A stretch of 37,296 nt of DNA. It comes from Porphyromonadaceae bacterium UBA4262 (lineage in GTDB: Bacteria; Bacteroidota; Bacteroidia; Bacteroidales; Muribaculaceae). Location of the stretch: assembly GCA_002396085.1 (NCBI GenBank), contig DGWI01000002.1:1-37296 (forward strand), read 5' to 3'. The position numbers and the translations under genes were made by a program. Every line of letters starts with the position of its first letter. Within the stretch, counting starts at the first letter, position 1. The notes beneath the pieces are model-generated. The model was given only the letters and a program-made list of their open reading frames with translations. It had not been told where the DNA came from and did no database searches. Shown piece by piece: positions 1-7,568 of the stretch.

Positions 1-20
1 CGATGTCCTGAGCTACGATA

Positions 21-43
21 GTTAGGGGTTAGGGTTAGGGGTT
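21..43. repeat. Short G-rich tandem repeat (GTTAGGG type)
   Basis: GTTAGGG occurs twice, followed by a unit lacking its first base (TTAGGG) and the start of a further unit (GTT). The array lies about 80 bases upstream of the sigma-factor fusion gene and looks like a telomere-type repeat, but sits in a normal bacterial intergenic context. The window edge cuts off what lies further upstream. Function unknown. Confidence 0.7.
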
Positions 44-125
44 GTCGGGCATTATTTTTCTTTTTAAAAAACGGGCTAGATATATGCAGCGAAGGCTGAT
101 TGCCGTTGTCTATAGTATAGTGAGT

Positions 126-1769
126 ATGCAAGACATATCTGATGCCGTTTTAGTGAAACGATGTCGCCTTGGCGACAACGACGCGCAGGCTGTGCTTTAT
201 CGCAAGTACCGCCCAATGATGCTGAAAGTTGCTCGTCGTGTGGTCGATGATGAAACGGCACATGACGTGGTCCATGATGCTATCATCATGGCATTGACCT
301 CGTTAGAATCACTGCAACAACCCGAGAAAGTGTCTTCATGGTTGCGCAGTATCACGCACAACATCGCATTAAATCATGTCAAGCATCAGCAAATCGTTGC
401 CCATGTACCGTTAGAGAATGTGCATGAGCAACTTGCTGACCATGTTGATGATACACCCTTATTGCCGCTTGAGGCGCTTACGGCAATGGTCAATAGATTG
501 CCACAAGGTTATGCGCGAGTGTTTCGTCTGAACTCGCTCGACGGATTGAATCATCGTCAAATCAGTGAGTTGCTGAATATATCCGAAAGCACTAGTCGTT
601 CACAATTGGCTCATGCACGCTCGATGCTGCGCACGATGATTAAGCATTATTGGATGCCAATTTTGCTGATGACCATTGCATTGTTCTACTGGTTGAAAGA
701 TAAACCATCATCACGGCCCGAAGCGACACAGCCCATTGTGGCGCAAGAGTCGGCTGTGGTACCCATTGACACCACGGCTAATGATCCTGAGTCCGTTAAT
801 ACCAAACCTTTGTTATCGTTGCGGGAGGCACCGGCTTCGTCAACTCGTGATATTGAGGAGATGGATACCATTATTCGGTCAACACCCATCAATGCTGAGT
901 TGAGCGACACTGCCTTGACAAAAGACACTACTGTAGTGCAACCTGTCCCACAACTTAAGGTTCACCCATTGCTGGAGCAACTACATCTTGCCAAGGCCGT
1001 GCCTGCATCATCTACAGGTTGGTCGGTCTCATTGGCATTTAATGGAGCGGCATCGACTTACGATCATCTGAATCGTAATTATTCGTTCGCAACGTCTGCC
1101 CTAACATCTGATATGACGGTAGTTCCGACAGGCATACCCGACACCATCAACAATTGGGTCGATTATTATCATTATCTTGATTGTGTTAAGTCAAGTGATA
1201 AAAATCGTTCGCTGTATCGCATTGTTGAGCAGAATGTATTGTCAAATCCTAGCCCAAACATTGAGCAGAGAGAGCACCATGACCTGCCATGGTCAGTAGA
1301 GTTGTCGGTCAACAAGGTGTTGTCACCGCATTGGAGCGTGGGCTCTGGTCTGCGTTACACTCGCTTGCGGAGTACAATTGACTATGGGTTTGAGCAGGCC
1401 TATGTTGTCGATCAGCAGACCATACATCACTTGGGTATTCCACTCAATATATATTATAAGGCGGTGAATCATGCACGCTGGAGTGTCTATGGCACGGCAG
1501 GAACAACGCTCGATGTGCCCATTCATGCCACCCTTGTCACACGTCATGTGCTGTTGGGCGAACAAATATATCATCACTCTGATGCTGTGAGTGTACCCCT
1601 ACAGTGGTCGATGGAGGCAGGCGTAGGGCTACAATATCAGATTGCTCCACACGTTGGTGTCTTTTTACAGCCGGGAGTACGCTATTACTTTGACAACGGC
1701 ACCAAGACTATCCGCTCGGCTCATCGCTGGGATGTTACCATCCCTGCAGGACTTCGCTTGACTTGGTGA
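126..1769 (+). CDS. ECF sigma factor - transmembrane helix - outer-membrane beta-barrel fusion protein
   Basis: A single 547-residue chain. Residues about 5-80 look like sigma-70 region 2 (LVKRCRLGDNDAQAVLYRKY, then DVVHDAI and SSWLRSITHNIALN). Residues about 115-170 look like region 4 with a helix-turn-helix (LNHRQISELLNISESTSRSQ). A basic stretch (MLRTMIKHY) precedes a short hydrophobic helix at about 176-190 (MPILLMTIALFYWL), giving N-in/C-out topology. Residues 191-298 form a Ser/Thr/Pro-rich linker. Residues 299-547 alternate hydrophobic and polar residues in beta-barrel fashion and end in an aromatic residue (RLTW). I chose the ATG at 126 because the sigma domain begins there; an in-frame ATG at 84 and a TTG at 42 would add residues unlike the family. 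Sigma factors normally bind core RNA polymerase in the cytoplasm and barrels sit in the outer membrane, so this protein would span the envelope. There is no sign of a frameshift joining two genes. Domain calls are by eye. Confidence 0.85.
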   Translation: MQDISDAVLVKRCRLGDNDAQAVLYRKYRPMMLKVARRVVDDETAHDVVHDAIIMALTSLESLQQPEKVSSWLRSITHNIALNHVKHQQIVAHVPLENVHEQLADHVDDTPLLPLEALTAMVNRLPQGYARVFRLNSLDGLNHRQISELLNISESTSRSQLAHARSMLRTMIKHYWMPILLMTIALFYWLKDKPSSRPEATQPIVAQESAVVPIDTTANDPESVNTKPLLSLREAPASSTRDIEEMDTIIRSTPINAELSDTALTKDTTVVQPVPQLKVHPLLEQLHLAKAVPASSTGWSVSLAFNGAASTYDHLNRNYSFATSALTSDMTVVPTGIPDTINNWVDYYHYLDCVKSSDKNRSLYRIVEQNVLSNPSPNIEQREHHDLPWSVELSVNKVLSPHWSVGSGLRYTRLRSTIDYGFEQAYVVDQQTIHHLGIPLNIYYKAVNHARWSVYGTAGTTLDVPIHATLVTRHVLLGEQIYHHSDAVSVPLQWSMEAGVGLQYQIAPHVGVFLQPGVRYYFDNGTKTIRSAHRWDVTIPAGLRLTW

Positions 1770-1809
1770 TGCAGCAAATCGGTGTTCGGATTGTCTATCA
1801 AGAAAAGAC

Positions 1810-2703
1810 ATGATGAACATAGTCCATTATCTGCACTGCCCTTTGTGTGGCAGTCATCGCTTGAGTCACTATTTGACTTCCACCGATCACTTGGTGTCAC
1901 ACAACAATTTTGAAATCCTGCGTTGCAATGATTGTAACTTTTTATTTACTCAAGATGTACCGTCGCCACAAGCGATTGGCGCCTACTATGAATCGTTGCA
2001 TTACAGCCCTCATCATGCCATGTCGGGCTTGATAGGCTCAATCTACGTCATGGCTCGTCGTGTTATGCTACGGCGCAAGGCCCAAATGGTACATCTCTAT
2101 GCTACCCATACTGGCACATTGCTTGACATCGGTGCTGGGTGTGGTCACTTCTTGTCACAGATGCAGAAGCGAGGTTGGATGGTGGCAGGATGTGAGCAGA
2201 GCGAAACCGCACGCCAGATGGCGCAGAGTCTATTTGGCTTGTCGCTTGCAGGAGATGTGTGGAGTGCCCAGTATGACACAGGTGCCTTTGATGTCATCAC
2301 CTTGTGGCACGCCATGGAACACATCCACGACCTGCACGGGCTATGGAGCCGTCTGCGACAATGGTTGGCTGCTGATGGCACTCTGGTGGTCGCTGTGCCC
2401 AATTGTAGCAGTGCCGATGCGAGGCATTATGGCTGCAACTGGGCGGCATGGGATGTGCCGCGCCACTTGTGGCATTTTTCGCCCGATGCGTTTTCGGCAC
2501 TGGCCGCTCAGCATGGTTTTCGAGTTGTTGCTATCCACAGGCTTCCCCTTGATGTCTATTACATCTCGCTGATGAGCGAACAGTATCGCAATGAAAAGTT
2601 TGGATTATTAAGTGCAATATGGCATAGTCTCCTATTTAATATAAGGTCTACTTTTCATATTCAAGAAACTAGCTCGTTAATCTATATACTGCGCAGGTGG
2701 TAG
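1810..2703 (+). CDS. Class I SAM-dependent methyltransferase with N-terminal zinc ribbon
   Basis: 297 residues. The N-terminus has two Cys-x2-Cys pairs (CPLCG near 10-14, CNDC near 39-42), likely binding one zinc. The Rossmann methyltransferase core follows: motif I LLDIGAGCGHF near residue 100, an acidic motif and the FDVITLWHAMEHIHD segment, then a post-motif strand (GTLVVAVPN). The C-terminal tail is moderately hydrophobic (SSLIYILRRW). Bacteroidales genomes commonly carry this architecture; the substrate is unknown, and methylation of a small molecule or sugar is plausible. It starts 40 bases after the sigma-barrel gene on the same strand, so co-transcription is possible. ATG codons at 1810 and 1813 are equally plausible. 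Confidence 0.82.
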   Translation: MMNIVHYLHCPLCGSHRLSHYLTSTDHLVSHNNFEILRCNDCNFLFTQDVPSPQAIGAYYESLHYSPHHAMSGLIGSIYVMARRVMLRRKAQMVHLYATHTGTLLDIGAGCGHFLSQMQKRGWMVAGCEQSETARQMAQSLFGLSLAGDVWSAQYDTGAFDVITLWHAMEHIHDLHGLWSRLRQWLAADGTLVVAVPNCSSADARHYGCNWAAWDVPRHLWHFSPDAFSALAAQHGFRVVAIHRLPLDVYYISLMSEQYRNEKFGLLSAIWHSLLFNIRSTFHIQETSSLIYILRRW

Positions 2704-2764
2704 CCATCTATGCCCGGCTGATGTGGCCTTAAATATAAAACAACTTAAAATAATGGCACGAATG

Positions 2765-2795
2765 TTGCACCATGAAGAAAAAAGTTGTACATTTG
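2765..2795 (+). promoter_or_regulatory. Bacteroidetes-type promoter for the small secreted protein
   Basis: TTG at 2765-2767 and TACATTTG at 2788-2795 (consensus TAnnTTTG) are separated by 20 bases. The -7 element lies 28 bases upstream of the ATG at 2824. Confidence 0.6.
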
Positions 2796-2823
2796 CAAAT
2801 TAAAGTTCGATCATCGTTGGACG

Positions 2824-3150
2824 ATGAAGAGAAAATTGGCTATATGGGCTGTGGTGATTGGGCTGGCAATGAGTAATTTAGCTGTTGCCCAGTTGCAGTG
2901 GCGCGAGACGCGAGACGTCCCGGGCCGCAGTCTTGTTGACCCTCGTCAAACCGATGGTGTGGAAATCTATGGCAGCAATGGTGTCATCACCATTCGCACC
3001 ACACGGCGCATCACCGTCAGGGTGTTCACCATCCTGGGGCAGAATGTATCGACAGCGACGCTAAATCCCGGAACGGCCGAGTTGCGAATCGGATCGAGAG
3101 GAATCTTTATCGTCAAGATAGGCAACCTGACTCAAAAGGTGGCATTATAG
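2824..3150 (+). CDS. Small secreted protein consisting mostly of a T9SS-like C-terminal domain
   Basis: 108 residues. A signal peptide is clear (MKRKLAIWAVVIGLAMSNLAVAQ would be cleaved after AVA). About 20 linker residues follow, then about 65 residues shaped like a type A sorting domain of the type IX secretion system: GVEIYGSNGVITI, VRVFTILGQNV, GTAELRIGSRGIFIVKIG and a final KVAL. Such domains are normally the last 70-90 residues of a large secreted enzyme or adhesin; here there is no cargo. I chose the ATG at 2824 because it starts the signal peptide and leaves room for the promoter; upstream in-frame codons would bury it. It could instead be a free beta-sandwich protein unrelated to secretion. 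Confidence 0.7.
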   Translation: MKRKLAIWAVVIGLAMSNLAVAQLQWRETRDVPGRSLVDPRQTDGVEIYGSNGVITIRTTRRITVRVFTILGQNVSTATLNPGTAELRIGSRGIFIVKIGNLTQKVAL

Positions 3151-3199
3151 AATTAGAAAACAAACAGATTAACCATTAAACATAAAATCTAAATCACAA

Positions 3200-4231
3200 A
3201 TGGCAAACGAAACAATTGATTGGAGCAACCTTTCGTTCTCCTACATGAAAACTGACTACAATGTACGTTGCACATTCCGTGACGGCAAGTGGGGTGAGAT
3301 TGAGGTCTGCAGCGAAGAGACTGTCAACCTGCACATGGCCGCAAGTTGCTTGCACTATGGTCAAGAAATTTTTGAAGGTCTGAAGGCTTTCCGCGGTCAG
3401 GATGGCAAAGTTCGCCTGTTCCGTGTTGACGAGAATGCCAAGCGCATGCAGAACAGTGCCAATGGCATCATGATGGAGCCCATCCCCGTTGACCTGTTCG
3501 AGCAGATGTGCAAGAAGGTGATTGAACTCAATGCCCGCTTCATTCCTCCTTATGGCACAGGCAGCTCGCTCTACCTGCGTCCGCTGGAGATCGGTATCGA
3601 GCCTCGCGTGGGTGTCAACCCCGCCACTGAGTATCTGTTCATTATCTTTGCCACACCAGTGGGTCCCTATTTCAAGGGTGGCTTCCAGACGACCGATGTC
3701 GCCATCTATCGCGAGTTTGACCGCGCTGCTCCCCTGGGAACAGGCCGTCTGAAGGTGGGCGGAAACTACGCTTGTGGTATGCGTGCTACTGCCAAGGCCA
3801 AGGCTAATGGTTACTCGGCTGCCCTGTTCCTTGATCCCAAGGAGAAGAAGTATCTGGACGAGTGCGGTCCTGCCAACTTCTTCTGTATCAAGAACGGTGT
3901 GTATGTCACCCCGAAGAGTGGTTCGATTCTGCCCTCGATCACCAATAAGAGCCTGCAGCAGATTGCTCGCGACCTGGGCATGGAGGTGGAATGCCGCCCC
4001 GTCCCCGTTGAGGAGCTGGCCGAAGTTCAAGAGGCTGCCGAATGCGGCACTGCCGCTGTGTGCTCGCCCATTGGCAAGATCTATGACGATGGCACAGATA
4101 TTACCTATCAGATTTCTAAGGACGGTAATCCTGGCCCCTGGACCACGAAACTCTACAACCGTCTGCGCGCTATCCAGCTGGGTGAGTATGAAGACACCCA
4201 CAACTGGTGCACTATCATCGAAGGAATCTAA
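3200..4231 (+). CDS. ilvE: Branched-chain amino acid aminotransferase
   Basis: 343 residues, a fold-type IV PLP enzyme that interconverts leucine, isoleucine and valine with their 2-keto acids using glutamate/2-oxoglutarate in the cytoplasm. The Schiff-base lysine is K185 in LKVGGNYACG, and the cofactor loop is LDECGPANFF near residue 215. The N-terminus (IDWSNLSFSYMKTDYNVRC) is that of the Bacteroidales IlvE group and supports the ATG at 3200. Length is normal. No promoter consensus is visible in the 49-base gap after the small secreted protein, so read-through is possible. A hairpin at 4256-4289 follows. Confidence 0.93.
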   Translation: MANETIDWSNLSFSYMKTDYNVRCTFRDGKWGEIEVCSEETVNLHMAASCLHYGQEIFEGLKAFRGQDGKVRLFRVDENAKRMQNSANGIMMEPIPVDLFEQMCKKVIELNARFIPPYGTGSSLYLRPLEIGIEPRVGVNPATEYLFIIFATPVGPYFKGGFQTTDVAIYREFDRAAPLGTGRLKVGGNYACGMRATAKAKANGYSAALFLDPKEKKYLDECGPANFFCIKNGVYVTPKSGSILPSITNKSLQQIARDLGMEVECRPVPVEELAEVQEAAECGTAAVCSPIGKIYDDGTDITYQISKDGNPGPWTTKLYNRLRAIQLGEYEDTHNWCTIIEGI

Positions 4232-4255
4232 TTCTCACAACTGATAATAACATTG

Positions 4256-4289
4256 TTCGGGACTTGTGGCTACTGCTGCAAGTCCCGAA
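4256..4289 (+). terminator. Hairpin downstream of ilvE
   Basis: Perfect 11-bp stem TTCGGGACTTG / CAAGTCCCGAA around a 12-base loop. There is no long T-run directly after it, so it may be a weak terminator or a 3'-end stabiliser. Confidence 0.5.
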
Positions 4290-4371
4290 TTGTAATGACA
4301 AAAAAGTTTAAAAATGGGTGGCAAAATGAAGAAACTGTCCCTTCGGTAGTGCAAACTTGCAAAAAATGTAC

Positions 4372-4379
4372 TAATTTTG
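4372..4379 (+). promoter_or_regulatory. Promoter -7 element for the DHH phosphoesterase gene
   Basis: TAATTTTG matches TAnnTTTG and lies 25 bases before the ATG at 4405. No well-spaced -33 TTTG is visible. Confidence 0.5.
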
Positions 4380-4404
4380 TCAATTCTACGTTTTTCTGAA
4401 GTAT

Positions 4405-5454
4405 ATGATTCAACCCATCATAGATCAGCAAGTCATCAACAAGGTGCAGCGGCTCATCAATGGCGTGAAGTCCATTGCCATCACCTGCCACATGTCGCCT
4501 GACGGTGATGCCGTCGGGTCGTCGCTGGCATTGTGCCATGTGTTGCGGCGCTTGGGCAAAGATGCTGTGGTGGTCACTCCCGATATGGTTCCACGCTCGT
4601 TGTTGTTCCTGCCCGATGTGCGTGGTGTCATCACATTCACCCAGACCGAGGCGCGCGCCCGCAGAGCCATTGAGACGGCACAACTCATCTTCTGTCTTGA
4701 TTACAACTCGCTTCACCGCATCGACAAACTGGGGCAAGTGGTCATGAGCAATTCTTGCCCACGCATCCTCATTGACCATCACACCGAGCCCGAGCAGATG
4801 TTTGACGTGATGGTGTCGTTTCCCGATGCGTCATCAACTTGCGAACTAGTCTATCGCGTGCTCATGCAGATGCAGCTGCTCAGACTCGTCGACCGATGGG
4901 CAGCACAGTGTCTGCTCACGGGCATGATGACAGATACAGGTAACTTCTCCTACAACTGCGAGGACCCCGATGTGTATGAAATTCAGGCCTCGCTGATGCG
5001 TCGCAAGGTGGGTCGACAGACACTCTTCAACATGGCAATGAACACCTTCAGTGCCGACAGCATTCGCCTCCAGGGCTATGCCCTGTCACAGAAGATGCGT
5101 CTCTATCACGAGCAGCATGCTTCTCTCATCGTGCTCTCGGCCGATGAACTCAAACTGTTCAATTACAAGCGGGGCGACAGTGAGGGGCTGGTCAACAAAC
5201 CACTTGCCATTCCCGAGGTAAGATGGTCGGTATTCTTGCGTGAAGATCCTGATTATATCAAGGTGTCATGCCGAAGTGTGGGCGACTTTGATGTGGATCA
5301 AATCTGCAAAAAATACTTTAACGGCGGTGGGCACGTCAATGCCGCCGGTGGAGAGTTTTATGGCTCGATAGAGCAAGCGGTAAGCACATTTGAGCAAATA
5401 CTTATCGAATTATTCCCGGATTGTGAGATCAATCCAGATAACGACAAGAACTAG
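4405..5454 (+). CDS. nrnA: DHH-family phosphoesterase, NrnA-like (oligoribonuclease / pAp phosphatase)
   Basis: 349 residues. The DHH domain is complete: HMSPDGDAVGSS at about 29-40 (metal ligands D33, D35), LDYNS, the signature IDHH at 123-126, and TGMMTDTGNF. The DHHA1 domain ends with GGGH at 307-310 followed by NAAGG, which binds the substrate backbone. NrnA-type enzymes degrade RNA oligonucleotides of 2-5 residues and dephosphorylate 3'-phosphoadenosine 5'-phosphate. Length fits. The DUF4827 lipoprotein gene begins two bases after its stop codon, so the two are almost certainly co-transcribed. Family is certain; the choice of NrnA over another DHH subfamily is fairly sure. Confidence 0.88.
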   Translation: MIQPIIDQQVINKVQRLINGVKSIAITCHMSPDGDAVGSSLALCHVLRRLGKDAVVVTPDMVPRSLLFLPDVRGVITFTQTEARARRAIETAQLIFCLDYNSLHRIDKLGQVVMSNSCPRILIDHHTEPEQMFDVMVSFPDASSTCELVYRVLMQMQLLRLVDRWAAQCLLTGMMTDTGNFSYNCEDPDVYEIQASLMRRKVGRQTLFNMAMNTFSADSIRLQGYALSQKMRLYHEQHASLIVLSADELKLFNYKRGDSEGLVNKPLAIPEVRWSVFLREDPDYIKVSCRSVGDFDVDQICKKYFNGGGHVNAAGGEFYGSIEQAVSTFEQILIELFPDCEINPDNDKN

Positions 5455-5456
5455 AT

Positions 5457-6029
5457 ATGACAAAGAAGAAAATGGGCTTGATAGCCCTTGTGATTGCAAT
5501 CACGCTGATTTCGTGTAAAGACACTGAGAGTTATAGCGACCGACTCAATGTCGAGCGCAATGCCACCAATGCTTACCTCAAGACGCAGCGAGTGGTCAAC
5601 GAGGTGCCTGCCGACACTGTTTTTGAAGTCGGCAAAGATGCTCCCTATTATCGTATAGACCCTGATGGAAACGTCTATATGCAGGTGCTCAACGCTGGCG
5701 ACCGCATCAACGATCGTGCCAGGACATCGCAGACCATCTATTTTCGCTATACCCGCTTTAACCTTGAAGAGTGGTACTCCACTAAGGTGATGGGCTCGGC
5801 TGGCGGTAACGAGACCGACATGAGCGAGATGCCGACTTATTTCCTGTATAAGGACTTTACTCAGGCGTTGTCGTCGCAATGGGGCTACGGCATTCAGTTG
5901 CCGCTCAACTTCCTGGGCGCTGAGTGCGAGGTCAACCTGATTGTCAAGTCACAATTTGGCTGGACAAGCGAAATTAGTTATGTGCAGCCATTTCTCTATC
6001 ACATCCGCTACTTCCATAGCCAAATCTAA
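5457..6029 (+). CDS. DUF4827 family lipoprotein
   Basis: 190 residues with a lipoprotein signal (basic MTKKK, hydrophobic GLIALVIAITL, lipobox ISC with Cys20). The mature part includes a segment (ADTVFEVGKDAPYYRIDPDG) and a C-terminal region with QLPLNFLGAECEVNLIVKS that I associate with DUF4827, a Bacteroidales family with an FKBP-like look. Peptidyl-prolyl isomerase-like folding help in the periplasm is only a guess. It follows the DHH gene by two bases; glmM comes 55 bases later. Confidence 0.75.
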   Translation: MTKKKMGLIALVIAITLISCKDTESYSDRLNVERNATNAYLKTQRVVNEVPADTVFEVGKDAPYYRIDPDGNVYMQVLNAGDRINDRARTSQTIYFRYTRFNLEEWYSTKVMGSAGGNETDMSEMPTYFLYKDFTQALSSQWGYGIQLPLNFLGAECEVNLIVKSQFGWTSEISYVQPFLYHIRYFHSQI

Positions 6030-6050
6030 TTGGTTATCGGTACGAAAACT

Positions 6051-6078
6051 CTAAATTCTTAATTCTAAATTCTTAATT
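6051..6078. repeat. AT-rich heptamer array in the glmM leader
   Basis: Four tandem 7-base units alternating CTAAATT and CTTAATT, ending 6 bases before the glmM ATG. A near-identical array precedes rarA (30782-30809), and a related one abuts the LRR gene (32134-32161). All units end in AATT. Confidence 0.8.
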
Positions 6079-6084
6079 AATAGA

Positions 6085-7470
6085 ATGGCTCTGATTAAAT
6101 CCATATCAGGCATCCGCGGCACCATCGGTGGCCGTGCGGGCGATGGGCTGTCTCCACTCGACATTGTCAAGTTTACTTCGGCCTATGCAACATTCATTCG
6201 CCGTAATGCTAACAAGAACAGTAACGTGATTGTCGTCGGACGTGATGCACGTCTGTCAGGACGAATGGTGCTCAACATGGTGGTGGGCACACTCACAGGC
6301 ATGGGATTTGATGTGGTGAACATCGGCCTGGCAACAACACCCACAACCGAGCTGGCAGTCGTGGGCGAGGGTGCATGTGGTGGTATCATCATCACGGCAT
6401 CGCACAATCCCAAGCAATGGAATGCACTCAAGTTGCTCAACGACCGAGGCGAGTTTCTCAACGATGCTGAGGGCAAGGAGGTCTTACGCATAGCCGAGGC
6501 CGAGGACTTTGACTATGCCGATGTTGACCATTTGGGCCGTGAGCAGAAAAATTACACCTATTTGCGTCGCCACATTGAGCAGGTATTGGCTCTGCCGCTG
6601 GTCGATGTCGATGCCATACGCCAGGCGGGCTTCACCGTTGCGGTAGATGCTGTCAACTCGGTAGGTGGCGTTGCTATCCCCAAGTTGCTCGAGGCTCTGG
6701 GTGTCAAGCAGGTTGAGAAACTGTATTGCGACCCCACAGGAAACTTCGGTCACACCCCCGAACCTATACCCGAGAATCTGACTGGCATCAGCGACTTCAT
6801 GCGTCAAGGCAAGGCCGATGTGGGCTTTGTTGTTGACCCTGATGTCGATCGTCTGGCAATCATCATGGAGAACGGCGAATTCTTTGTCGAGGAATACACA
6901 CTGGTGGCTGTTGCCGACTATGTGCTGAGTCACACGCCAGGATCGACGGTGAGCAATCTGTCATCGTCGCGTGCACTGCGCGACGTGACCGAGCGGCACG
7001 GCTGCACCTATACAGCCGCGGCTGTGGGCGAGGTCAATGTCACCACCGAGATGCGCCGCACTGGTGCCGTCATCGGTGGCGAGGGCAATGGAGGCGTTAT
7101 TTATCCCGCCTTGCACTATGGCCGTGATGCGCTGGTAGGGGTGGCGCTCTTCCTCACGTTGCTTGCCAAGAGCGGCATGAAAGTGAGCGAACTCAAGGCC
7201 ACCTATCCGCAGTATAGCATCGCCAAGACCAAACTGGAGTTGCGCCCCGAGATGGATGTTGACGCAATCTTGCAGGCAGTAGAGAAACACTATGCCGGAG
7301 AGCGCGTGACCACCATCGATGGCGTGAAGATTGACTTTGACGACTCGTGGGTACACTTGCGCAAGAGCAACACCGAACCCATCATACGCATCTACAGTGA
7401 GGCGCGCACCATGGAAATAGCCTCAGAACTAGGCGAAAAAGTGAAACAAATTGTGTTGAGCCTCTGTTGA
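6085..7470 (+). CDS. glmM: Phosphoglucosamine mutase
   Basis: 461 residues, alpha-D-phosphohexomutase family. The catalytic phosphoserine is S106 in TASHNPKQWN. The Mg-binding loop DPDVDR is at 251-256. The sugar-binding GEGNGG loop lies near residue 335, and the phosphate-binding SNTEP segment is near the C-terminus. GlmM converts glucosamine-6-phosphate to glucosamine-1-phosphate on the way to UDP-GlcNAc for peptidoglycan and lipid A. The N-terminus IKSISGIRGTIGG is the form annotated as GlmM in Bacteroidales; sequence alone cannot exclude a phosphomannomutase or phosphoglucomutase activity. Its AT-rich heptamer leader is unusual, and a strong terminator follows. Confidence 0.88.
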   Translation: MALIKSISGIRGTIGGRAGDGLSPLDIVKFTSAYATFIRRNANKNSNVIVVGRDARLSGRMVLNMVVGTLTGMGFDVVNIGLATTPTTELAVVGEGACGGIIITASHNPKQWNALKLLNDRGEFLNDAEGKEVLRIAEAEDFDYADVDHLGREQKNYTYLRRHIEQVLALPLVDVDAIRQAGFTVAVDAVNSVGGVAIPKLLEALGVKQVEKLYCDPTGNFGHTPEPIPENLTGISDFMRQGKADVGFVVDPDVDRLAIIMENGEFFVEEYTLVAVADYVLSHTPGSTVSNLSSSRALRDVTERHGCTYTAAAVGEVNVTTEMRRTGAVIGGEGNGGVIYPALHYGRDALVGVALFLTLLAKSGMKVSELKATYPQYSIAKTKLELRPEMDVDAILQAVEKHYAGERVTTIDGVKIDFDDSWVHLRKSNTEPIIRIYSEARTMEIASELGEKVKQIVLSLC

Positions 7471-7475
7471 AAATA

Positions 7476-7506
7476 AGCGCTATCCTTTTGGGTAGCGCTA
7501 TTTTTT
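7476..7506 (+). terminator. Rho-independent terminator after glmM
   Basis: Ten-base stem AGCGCTATCC / GGGTAGCGCT (one G-T wobble) with loop TTTT, followed by A and six T. It begins 6 bases after the glmM stop codon. Confidence 0.88.
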
Positions 7507-7516
7507 CCCTTTTTTC

Positions 7517-7547
7517 TTGGCATTCTCAAACAAAATCCTTAACTTTG
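7517..7547 (+). promoter_or_regulatory. Promoter of the murein-peptide operon
   Basis: TTG at 7517-7519, 20 bases, then TAACTTTG at 7540-7547. The ATG at 7569 lies 21 bases downstream, directly after the glmM terminator, so the three genes that follow form an independent transcription unit. Confidence 0.7.
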
Positions 7548-7568
7548 TTGCTGTTTTAATTTTCAAAG

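Noticed and set aside
42..125. Extension of the sigma-barrel protein to a TTG at 42 or an ATG at 84
   Set aside because: Extra residues do not resemble the family, and the TTG lies at the edge of the repeat. The sigma region begins at the ATG at 126.
3194..4201. A 335-codon minus-strand open frame opposite ilvE
   Set aside because: Nearly identical in extent to ilvE, no homology recognised, and it begins within ilvE coding sequence.
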